Assembly: GCF_036785885.1 (NCBI RefSeq)
Contig: NC_092314.1
Coordinates: 15,583,638-15,647,637 of the forward strand
Origin: Coffea arabica
Taxonomy: Eukaryota; Streptophyta; Magnoliopsida; Gentianales; Rubiaceae
DNA: 64,000 nucleotides
Reading direction: 5' to 3'
The notes under the pieces were generated by a model. It was not told the DNA's origin and did no database searches. It saw only the letters and a list, made by a program, of their open reading frames with translations. The position numbers and the translations under genes were made by a program. This document shows, in pieces, positions 22,652-32,643 of the stretch (positions are counted from its first letter, which is position 1; every line of letters begins with the position of its first letter).

Positions 22652-23369
22652 TGATAATGAGAAACACCTCGAGAAATTCCACCAAAGTGCCCAATATGTA
22701 AGTCAGAAACTTCTGACCCAAAAGTTTAAACCATTAGGTCTCGTACCCTAACTTACATATTAATCGCTTTTTCTCTATCTCTCGAACTAATGTGGGACAT
22801 AATCCTTTACTCATGAATCTAACAAATCTCCCATTTTATAAGTAACCCCCACATTAAACTCAAATTTATTCGCCCTTCTTTGAGTCTACTTTAATACTCA
22901 ACGCAAGCCCATCTTATCACCTAAGGTCACATCTTCTCTCAAACATGGACCCACTTTTCTTCAACGTCCAAACTACATTCTGGAATCCTGCGAACCTTTT
23001 GGCTCCTTGGTCTAAGGACAACTGGACCCCTACCAAACCCATGGCGTACCTAGTCCAACACTAGCCAAACTCCTTAGCACTTTGGCACTTTGGTCCACCA
23101 TCGAGAAGAGAATTTTCACTGGTCCAACTCTGAGAAGAATCCACTTGCCTATGAATAGCCCAATCTCACAACCTGAAGTTCTGATACCAATTTGATAGGG
23201 AGAAACACCTTGAGATAATCCATCAAAGAGCCCAATATATAAGTCAAAAACCCAACTCTGACCAAAAAACTTAAGCCATTAGGTTTCGGTCCCTTACTTA
23301 CATATTAACCGCTCTTTTTCTATCTCTCGGACCAATGTGGGATATAATTCTTTATTCATGAACCTAACA
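22652..23369 (-). mobile_element. TRIM (miniature LTR retrotransposon), 718 bp, nested
   Basis: Short LTRs at 22652-22824 and 23193-23369 start TGATA and end CTAACA; the TSD ATGCT is perfect (22647-22651 and 23370-23374). Next to the right LTR, the minus strand reads TTGGTATCAGA (23190-23180), a primer-binding site for initiator tRNA-Met, so the element runs on the minus strand. The internal 368 bp codes for nothing. It sits inside the decayed internal region of the copia element. Confidence 0.9.
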
Positions 23370-24509
23370 ATGCTAGTATGCAAATTTTACTCCATCCTTC
23401 TCAAAATGATGGCATGATCAATCGAGCTATTTACTTGAATTTATGAATTTTAATAGATGTAAACTCCAATCACTGCGTATACAATACGAATTTGTATAAT
23501 ATCTTGTGTCAAGTTGAATTTCAAAGCAGCACCATAAATTCTTTAACATGTGTTATAAGAATTTTGCTATTACTTGTGGTGTTTGATAAGCTAATGAATA
23601 TGTGTGACTTTAAAAAATGAAGATTACACTACAAGAAAAAAGGTCATTAGTGACAACATTTTCTAGTGATGACAAAAAGTCGTCACAAAATGAGGTTGTT
23701 TAGTCACGATATTGAAGGTTGTCACAATTGACTCAAAGCAGCTAAGTTTTTAGTGACAACCCTTAATTGTCGTCACAAACCTACTTCGCGCCATGGGACT
23801 TGGAAGGCGCGAGTTTTGCGATAGTGACAACTTGATAAAAGTCGTCAGTAATTCTATCTCTTTCTTGGACAACTTTTCATTTTTATCACTGTTTATATTT
23901 ACTGATGACCAATTTTCGTCAGTAAAACTATAGCATAGTTAGTGACAACAAAGTATCATCACTAACTTGAACATCTCCAATGCAATTATTTAAATGTGAG
24001 CCTCAATATTAATTTAATTTTTTTTTAAATTTGGTGATTTATTAAACTAGTCATAGTTTCTCAAATTATAATAGGTCTTTAACTAGAAAAAATTAATGAA
24101 AGTTTCTAGTTATAATAACTATATAAACTATTACAAGTTGAGAAAGAGTACATTTATCAGTTGTTTGAATTTAGCAAAAAATTTTCATCCATTATAATTT
24201 TTAATAAATATGCTAAGAAGTAATGATTAGAAATATACTAGTAAATTTAAATAAAAATTGAAGCTAAAAGTTGACTTGGGTTGTCTTGATTGACTAGTAC
24301 CAAAAATTTGTTCAAACTAAAAATGAAAAAAATGGCGCGGGTACATACACTAAGCAAAGGAACCAGTCTTACTCCTCACATCCTGCGACTTCTGTACTCC
24401 TCACTCTCAATCCCTCAGTCAAACCCTTTATTCTCAACCCCCTTTATTCATTTCCCAAAACCCGAGCAGCAGCAGAGGCGGCAGCCGGCAACTGTTGCTG
24501 TCATCAAAG

Positions 24510-24761
24510 ATGCAGATCTTCGTGAAAATCCTGACGGGGAAGACCATGACCCTTCAGGTGGAGTCTTGCAACACTATCGACAATTTCAAGGCCAAAATCC
24601 AGGACAAGGAGGGCAGCCTCTCGGACCAGCAACGCCTCATCTTCGTCGGCAAGTAGTTGGAGGATGGCCGTACCCTAGCTGATTACAACATCTGGAAGGA
24701 GCCAAAAAGAGTCCACAATCCACCTCGTCCTCCGCCTCCATGGTGCTCTCCACTAACTCTC
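24510..24761 (+). pseudogene. Captured ubiquitin fragment with stop at codon 49
   Basis: It starts [19 protein letters not shown] and continues [20 protein letters not shown], then VGK and TAG at codon 49 (24654-24656) where ubiquitin has Gln, so CAG became TAG. It resumes [12 protein letters not shown], then an insertion of about 10 bases near 24702 shifts the frame. In the shifted frame LVLRL is visible, but the RGG end needed for conjugation is lost. The 5' side (24350-24509) looks like a transcript leader. Ubiquitin is the conjugated protein tag; this copy can make no usable monomer. Confidence 0.92.
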
Positions 24762-25923
24762 AGGTAGGTCCTCTCATGTCTCTCCCTGTTTCCCTAATTT
24801 TTTCCTCAATTAATTTGCCCTAAATTTTTTTCCCAAATATTTTTTTTGCATTTGCTTCTGGTAGTTAGAGTCATGGATTTAATCATCTCCTTCTGGTAGA
24901 AGTATTTGATCTATAGTTGCAATTGCTTAAGTTACTTTTGAACAACCATGGGATGTAGACTTGATCACCCAATTCCATATGTAATTCACGGTGACAAGAT
25001 TCAATGGGCTTATGTGTGAGTGCGGTTTTGGGTTGGGACTAGGTGGGGCAACAGCTGATGCCTAATTGGATGGTGGTGGAGGGAGTGGAAGAGAGCAAGG
25101 AGGTGATTATGGTATGATGTTGCTATGAGTGGCTGCAGGTGAGAGAAATAGTGGGTTAAGTGGTGCTAGGTGGAGTGGGAACTGGGGAGTCGTTAGTTGA
25201 TTATCTATGTGGCTGAGCAAAGAGATAATGCACTAAAGTTTAATCTTCAAAATTCCCAGAAAGCTTCAAATTTTGCTTGAAACCAAGCTAAACTAGAACA
25301 ACCCATTCAAGCACCTACAAAAAATGATTCTTGAAAGGGGTTCTTCAAAATTATTTGGTTTTTTTTATCAAAAATAAAAGCAAAAACTACTAGCTCTCAG
25401 TTAAAAAGCTTTATTAATTAGTAATAGTACTAATAATTATATTTACATATATGGTATACATGCTGTTAAAATTATATAATGAAATAGCATAGAAAAGATT
25501 TGAGAGGCGAGAGGTGTGATTGGATGAATTTTGTGGTCTGTTTGAAGCTTTGGTCTTTGCAAGTAGACCAAATATATGTGTACTGAACTTTTTTTATGGT
25601 CCTGTTGTCATTGTTCTTGGTCATACATTTCCTCTTAATAGTTTGGCAGTCAATGCCCTATTGTTTTTGGTTGCTATCTTGCTGCTAGCACTGAAGCTTT
25701 TTGGGACTTCCTCAGTTACAAAATTGTTGTGTACTAGGAGTCTCAAGTGTAAAGAGTGTGAGTATTCTAGTTTCTTAGCAGCTATACGGTGTTGCCGACA
25801 AAATGATAGTATTCAAAGAGCATCTTGCAAGTCTCTGTTTCTATGATTCTGTTTTTGTGGATTTCCTCAAGTAACTTGAAGGAACTTCAAGTCTTAATTG
25901 AGTGTTTAGAGTAATTAGGATGA
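24762..25923. other. CACTA-3 interior, no recognised gene
   Basis: Possibly intron and leader sequence captured with the flanking fragments. A 108-codon frame at 25520-25846 is hydrophobic in the middle (VVIVLGHTFPLN, LLFLVAILLLALKLF) but resembles no family I know. It lies directly upstream of the CCR-like exon and may be its intron. Confidence 0.35.
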
Positions 25924-27003
25924 AAGGAACACTGAATGTGCTACAGTCTTGTGCCAAAGTTTCATCTATCAAATGAGTGATTTTAACGTCTTCTATTGCA
26001 GCAGTTACTTGCAATGATGAACTAAAGGATGGTGTCATAGTAGATGAAAGTTGGTTTTCAGATCCGTTATACTGTGAGGAGCACAAGGTGTGTCAATCTA
26101 CTATTTTCAGTTAAACTGCCTGAGGAAATGCTTGCTATTTGTTAGATTCCATGAAGTCAGCCCAATTCTCTGATTGGCTGACAAAAATCTTCTAGTTGAT
26201 TCAATTAGTTTATGGAAGGTAGTAGTATCACTAAGAAGGCTTTAGAAAGCATTTACAATAATTGGTTTGGTAGCGCTAATTTGACAGAAGGCTCTACAGT
26301 TAAATATTCATCAAGCTGATAAAACATCTTCTCTTAAAAAGCTTTAACAAAAGAGCCCTTACCATGATCATCCATCACAAGAGAAGAATATTGTAACCAA
26401 AATGCTATAGATGAAAGAATATTGTAGCATTAGTTCCAAGCCAGAAAGTATATTACTATGGAATGAATATTGGAATGCTTGCTTGAGAAGGCTTATTGGC
26501 ATATGCCCAAAGGAAACATCACGTCACTGAAGATGTGAATTTTAGTTTCTGTTTTGTTGTTTATTCAAGTGCTAAGAAATCAAAACAGTAAATTTAGCAA
26601 GTAATCTGCCAATAATTATAATCATTCAACGCGATCAACTGACATTGTCTGGAGGGAGAAAAATTAGCCCTGTTTAGAGCCATGTATACTTCTAAAATAA
26701 GCCCCATTCTCCAGAGTAGAAGGATTTAGAGAATGTGACTGGATGGTCTCCCAAGTGTCTAGAAAACATACTTTTTCTAATGTCCCACTTGAAGAATTAT
26801 GCTTTCAACTAAAGCAGCCAAATATGTTCTCTCTTTTCAGTTATGGTATCAATTATCAAAAATTTTGGCAGAGAATGCTGCTTGGGATTTCTCAAAGGAG
26901 CATGGTATTGACATGATTGCAATTAATCCAAGAATGGTCATTGGTCCATTCTTGCAGCCTTCTGCCACTTTGAATGCAAAAGTGATCTTGAGCCTAGTAA
27001 ATG
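25924..27003 (+). pseudogene. Captured cinnamoyl-CoA reductase-like SDR exons
   Basis: Exon a (about 25924-26089) reads GTLNVLQSCAKVSSIK, TGA (25974-25976, an Arg codon CGA is expected), VILTSSIAAVTCNDELKDG and VDESWFSDPLYCEEHK, ending at a GT donor. Exon b (26841-27003, after TTTTCAG) reads LWYQLSKILAENAAWDFSKE, DMIAINPRMVIGPFLQPSAT and ends at AATG with a GT donor. These are conserved blocks of the plant extended-SDR family (cinnamoyl-CoA reductase, phenylacetaldehyde reductase, DFR-like). The catalytic Y-x-x-x-K (YQLSK) is present, but the Rossmann N-terminus and the C-terminus are missing. It is a captured fragment; the exact subfamily cannot be fixed. Confidence 0.85.
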
Positions 27004-28924
27004 GTATGAAATTTCCAATTATGTGATTTTTTTGGTTAAATATATACTCCTTTCCATCTATGTTATACTTGTTTCAAACACTTGGGCCTTGTTAACACAG
27101 TTTCGATAAAAGTGACAATTTACACTTTGGTCTAGGAGACATTGCATATAAACAAGCTGCAAGCAGTCTCTAAGCTAACTAGTAGAAAAGAAATTTCTTG
27201 ATCTGGTATTTCATAATATCTTATGCATACTTTTCTTGATAACTACTTAATATTATGCTGTTAAAGCTACTGGCATGAGATATTTGCTATTAGAACAATA
27301 TGCATTCTCGATATCTAAAAAGTTGAAGTTGCTATGCATGATCTATTTGAATGAACCATACAAATGGGCCCTACGAAACCATAGAAGGATCACCGTTTTG
27401 CTCTTAATACAGTAGCATAAGCATATTAATTGTTTCTTGAGTTTTTAATATCATAGTAAAAATAAAAGAAGTGTTTCTTGATTTCTAAAGTTCTAAGTGC
27501 TTTATCTCTTACTTTGCCCTTATTTAGTCACTGTCTAGATGATACTTAAAAGAAATGATTTAGCTTATTTTCTTGCAAATTCTTAAGTTCGCTTTCTTGT
27601 CTCAAGTTTTTCTTATCTCCTACTAATAATTGAAGTACTTCACTGCAGGTATGTTGCTCATTTTAGATTTTTGGAAGATCATCAGCAAGAATTGCTAATT
27701 GGCTCAAGAACTATAGAGAAAATCTTATACTTAGGAAATGTTTCGACAACACATTTTTTTGGGGACTTGGATTTATTTTGTAAAACTGCCTTGATTATTT
27801 GTGAAATTTAGGCCAAATATCACTTATCAAACTATTTGTAGGGTGTTGTTGAACTTGATTATGATTTTTGAATGTTTAAAATGATATTTTGGCATTTTGT
27901 AATGAAATGGATGCCTTCATTTGTTAATTGTAAAGCATTGTCATTTTTCATTTTTTAGATATAATTATAGCAGGAAAATCTTCAAATTTCATGGTGGTAA
28001 AGTGTTGTCACTGAATTAGATTTCACCATTGACAACCACCTATTGTTATACAATTGAAAAGTGTTTAGTGACAACAAAAGTTGTCAGTAATTAGTTTATA
28101 CTAGTGTCAACTATCGATTAGTTTTAGTGACGACATTGCTTTGTACATTATTGACAAGATACTATGTCATCACTAAAATTACACCAATTATTGACGACAC
28201 CAGTTGTCGCAGAACAGAACCATACACTGACGACTTTTAAGGTTGTCACTATATACTTTTACCGACAGGCCTTTAGTGACGAATCTGTGACGACTAGAAA
28301 GTTGTCAATAAAACTTATCAGTGACGACTTTTTCTTTTTTTTTGTGACGAAAATGGCTTGTCACTAAAAATCAATTTTCTTGTAGTGTTATATTGTTATG
28401 TGGATATATATGTGATTGATTGTCAAAGAATAACAGGGAGTCAGGAAGTTATGGTCATCCCATCTATATTGAATTAATTTGAGTGGAATATCTTTTTTCT
28501 AGAATTGTGAAAGCTTCAAAAAAATGCAGGTCATAATGCATACTATCAATAATGGTGCTTACAGAATTTGTTAGCCATAATGACAAACATTTGTGTTTTT
28601 TCAAAGTCTATCAGTTTAGTGTATATCTTATATCATGGGGAATTTTATTTGATATACTTTGTAATTGATGAAAGTCATGTTACAACACATAGACTTCAAT
28701 CTATGTTTGGTGATTCTCATGAGATTGATAAAAAAAAAATTAGAAATAGTGGGGGGTATTTTCTTTGCATTAAATTAATGCAAAGAATTAGATTAATTAC
28801 TTGAGGATACTCTATTAAATGACATGGGTCTATATTTTGAAAAATATATATACAAATCTCATGTGATACGATGTTATAATTGCAATTTGTGGGTATGAAT
28901 TTTAAAGTTACAATTAAGTGCAAT

Positions 28925-30080
28925 ATTAAATGACATTGAGTATCATATTTTTGGATTTCTTATTTCTTTCTTTGAGTTTGTGCAAATGGACACTCATTAT
29001 AGTGGTACTATAATGTGAAGGCACTTGAAGTAGGTATTTCATACTCTTGCGAAAAGAAATTATATGGAAATTCCATGGAGATGGTAAATATGGTTTCTAG
29101 TAGGTTTATATACTACTGGCCTACTAGATGAAATTGAGAATTATTGAGAGATGAAATTGAGAATTATTGAGAAATAGAGTAGTTCCTAGTAGTAAACTAA
29201 TGGTCATCTATGTTGATGATTTCTAGTGAGACTACTCACTACTAGGATAGAAAAAAAATTGAAAAACATTGAGCCTTCACTTAAAGTGTATATAATTGCT
29301 TGTATGGCAATTATGTGAGAAATATTCTCACGAAATATTGGTATTATCACTATATTATTGTGATACTTGATGAAAATAATTTGACTCAAGTGCCGATGAG
29401 ATCATGTCTTTGTTTATGTTTTGTGATGATAGTAAATAACTCAAGCTTGTGGCAAAGATATGATAAAGTATGAGATGGATGTGACTAAAGTTCATGAATC
29501 ATAAATCACATGTAAGAATACCCAACCTAATGATTGGAGATCCCAAGAGTTAGATTTAAAGGGAAAAACGAATTACTTAGTGATTTGAATAAAGATATGC
29601 ACAACTTTATATATTAATATTCCATCGCTATGATATATGTGCATACATCTTGTAATGGAAGAAAGATTTAGCCATATTGCTCTAAATGAAATCTATAGCT
29701 CCTATGAGTGGGGTGTTTGAATTACGGGAGCACCCTTGATGGATTTCACGTATATGAGTGTTGTGGGTGAGGCTGCCCTAAAGAGAATTGGGACTTGTTC
29801 TCTTATAAACTCATGAAAAAACTGGGATTGAGTACAAGGCCGTGTAAAGTGCCAGTTTTATTAGCTCATGAGAACACCTGGACTATTGTGTATGTAAAGT
29901 GATATCCAATATCTCAAAAGCAGCCATAGTTCAAGATCGAAGTTCACTACTAGCTCTAGTATTAGAAATTACTATAACACTAAATATAGGTTCAAGGCAT
30001 TACTATCTATATTATGCATATTAGTCATTTCTTGCCATATAATATTATACTATTTTATTTTGTTAAAATAAGCGGGGGAT
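28925..30080 (+). pseudogene. Decayed copia pol (RT and RNase H region) and PPT
   Basis: Traces of a Ty1/copia polyprotein in several frames: the reverse-transcriptase box YVDD (29209-29220) followed by a stop, later fragments with no frame longer than about 60 codons, and the purine-rich AGCGGGGGAT immediately before the right LTR. There are two tandem 25-base copies (GATGAAATTGAGAATTATTGA) near 29125-29175. It is non-functional. Confidence 0.6.
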
Positions 30081-30859
30081 TGTTGCAGTATTTTGATAAA
30101 ACAGTTAAATTCTCAATTAAAGGTGCAAGTTACAAGGAAAATATTGGTAAAATTTTTTGCAATTTATAGGTGTTTGAATGGTTTTGAATAAAGACTTATT
30201 ATATCAAATTATGGATTTTCAATTACATTGAGGTTTTGTAACTTACAATTCAAATTTGAATTGAATGGGTGTTGACTAAAGAATTATTATGTGAAATTAT
30301 GATTTTTCAATTACAGTAAGCTTTTGTAACCTACAATACAAATTTGAATATGTTTTGAATGGCCAATAACTTTAACATTTACTTGGTGTCTTGTTGGTAG
30401 TGTAGGTTATGTTTGTGTAACTTTTCTTCACCTATAAATATGCATAGTTGAGATTGAAAAAAAAAACTTATATTTTGTGAGCTACAATTCATAAGAGAAA
30501 AACTATCTACTCCTTTGTTATTTTCTATCCCATAAATTGATAAGAAAAATCAGTGTTAGTGGAGCTATATTCTCTTAGTTGTGCAGACTAATGAGTGTGA
30601 CAACAACTGTGGTTGGACTATTGTATGTTGGGGGCGACAAGCTAGAAATTCTGCTGCACCGGAATTTATTCTTCTGCAGAGGCTTGAATCACTTTAAAGA
30701 AAGCAAGATATCCGTGCTTCAGTCCTCCATATTTGTGCATTATTATATTATTATTTTAACTATTTTATTATAGTTAATTTTATAATTGTTAAAATTATTA
30801 TTATAATTATTGTTAATTTTGTTACTTAACATTTGTATTTTTGTTCTAGCGGAACAACA
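30081..30859 (+). repeat. Right (3') LTR of the old copia element
   Basis: 779 bp, with an intact TATAAATA at 30433-30440 in plus orientation. It ends 139 bp upstream of the purine permease ATG. The extra 80 bases relative to the left LTR are an A/T-only stretch at about 30755-30840. Confidence 0.85.
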
Positions 30860-30998
30860 TGGTGTATCGAGACGGAGGAGTATCATCCTTGCTGTATATA
30901 TATCTTCTTTACATAAATGATTTGAATTACAGTTCTTGAGGTACAGAATTCAATAAAAGAAATAAAAAGAAAAACCTCAAGAATTATTCATAAAGATC
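30860..30998 (+). promoter_or_regulatory. Proximal promoter and 5' UTR of the purine permease gene
   Basis: 139 bp between the copia LTR and the ATG. A TATA-like run GTATATATAT lies at about 30893-30903, roughly 95 bases before the ATG. The remaining sequence is A-rich leader ending AAAGATCATGG. With so little space, upstream control of the gene must lie inside or beyond the LTR. Confidence 0.5.
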
Positions 30999-32562
30999 AT
31001 GGAAGCTCAGGCCAGCCAAACCCTGAGGAAGACCCTGCTTGTCATCAACAGTATCATTCTAGCTATAGGTAACTGCGGTTCCCCACTTCTTCTCCGTCTC
31101 TACTTCGTTAAAGGAGGGAAAAGAATATGGCTATCAAGCTGGTTACAGACCGCAGCATGGCCTATTACTTTCATCCCTCTACTGATTTCCTATGTCCACC
31201 GCTGCAAAACGGATCAAGGGCCCAAAAAATCCAAGCTTATTCTAATGAAATATCAAGTCTTCATCGCCACTGCTTGCATCGGCCTCCTCACAGGCTCAGA
31301 TGACTACTTCTACGGCTATGGGGCGGCTCGGCTTCCGGTGTCAACCTCGGCTATTATCATTGCTACACAGCTTGCTTTCACTGCTTTATTTGCTTTCCTT
31401 CTTGTCAAGCAAAAGTTTACAGCCTATTCGGTGAATGCCATCGTCTTGTTGACGGTGGGATCGGCCGTTTTGGGCTTACATGCTAGCAGTGATCGGCCTA
31501 AGGGAGAGTCAAATAAGATGTACGTTTTAGGGTTCCTCATGATGCTGGCAGCTGCGGCTATGTACGGCTTGATTTTGCCAATGGTGGGGCTGATGTATAT
31601 GAAGGCGAAGCAGCCGATTACGTATACTTTGGTGCTGGAGATTCAGCTGGTTATGTGTTTCTTCGCCACTGCTTTCTGCACTGTTGGGATGCTCATAAAC
31701 AACGATTTTCAGGTTTTCTTTCCACTCCATTCAGAAAATATAGATTGCATCCTGCATCTTGTTATTCGTATAATTTTGTTACTTTTCTCAATGTCCCAAA
31801 ATAAGATTTACCACAAAATGAGAAAAAAAAGGAAGAAACAAAATAAAATTTCTTAAACTCCCAAAAAATAAAACAGAAAGAAAAAGAGTAAGCTGGTAAA
31901 ATTCCTGCCACCCTATAATAGGAAGTTGTCACATGTAGTGTTGGAGGAAGGAATCGATTATCAAATTTGAGACTCGAAAAGATAAGATTGCCCAAACCAG
32001 TGAATATTTTGAACTAAAACATAATGTACGTAAATTGGGTTTAAGTAACTCATACTTGATTGGTACTAATCAGGAGAGGTTATTGAGAAAAAATGGTATT
32101 AAACGGACCAAGTATTATATACATTAGCCGTGATAAATGTGAGTTTGTGTATTTATGTAATAAATTCATTTTAAACTAAGATATATCAACTAATGCCCAT
32201 TAATCAACTAATAGAAAATTTGGTTGAAATTGACCAAATCTCATTTCAATTGGTTTGCTAAAAAAACGAGCCAAGACAAAGGGATTGCATAAACAATGAA
32301 AAAGAAAAAAAAAGGAACACTTAAGGTTCACACTCAACTACAGCGTCGGCTTTGATTTTCTTTCCAGGCCTGCATTGGTATTGCTAGTAGCATGACTAGG
32401 GTGGCTTCAGTCAAAATAGTTCGGCAGATCTGCCGAAACTATTTTAAATATCTTTAATTTTCCTGCCGAGCTAGAGTTGAAAGACAAAATATCTTTAATT
32501 TTCCTAGATTTTATTTCCAATCTCCAGGCTTATTGGAAGGACCCTCTTTCTCTCTCTCAACA

Positions 32563-32643
<81 letters not shown>

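Larger units (their letters stand above)
23627..28387 (+). mobile_element. Gene-capturing CACTA element, 4.76 kb, ubiquitin plus CCR-like
   Basis: The ends CACTACAAGAAAA (23627) and TTTTCTTGTAGTG (to 28387) are perfect 13-bp TIRs, with TSD TTA on both sides (23624-23626 and 28388-28390). Subterminal regions at 23640-23960 and 28010-28370 are packed with GTGACAAC/GTCGTCAC words. No transposase is present. It carries a ubiquitin pseudogene and at least two exons of a cinnamoyl-CoA-reductase-like gene with introns, both on plus. It is nested in the copia element, hence younger than it. Confidence 0.92.
21367..30859 (+). mobile_element. Old Ty1/copia-type LTR retrotransposon, 9.5 kb with nested insertions
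   Basis: LTRs at 21367-22069 and 30081-30859 run in the same direction, start TGTTG and end ACA, with flanks TAGTG (21362-21366) and TGGTG (30860-30864), 4 of 5 identical. A polypurine tract AGCGGGGGAT precedes the right LTR (30071-30080). About 4.0 kb remains of the internal region once the TRIM (22652-23369) and CACTA-3 (23627-28387) are subtracted. Its coding content is heavily decayed: LMVIYVDDF at about 29197-29223, then a stop, is the reverse-transcriptase YVDD box. No intact gag or integrase is seen and no clear primer-binding site follows the left LTR. The Ty1/copia assignment rests on the YVDD box and the single polyprotein layout. Confidence 0.82.

Noticed and set aside
30860-30875. 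TGGTGTATCGAGAC after the copia 3' LTR, similar to a primer-binding site
   Set aside because: It is too divergent from TGGTATCAGAGC, and the LTR pair and near-matching TSD already place the element to its left.
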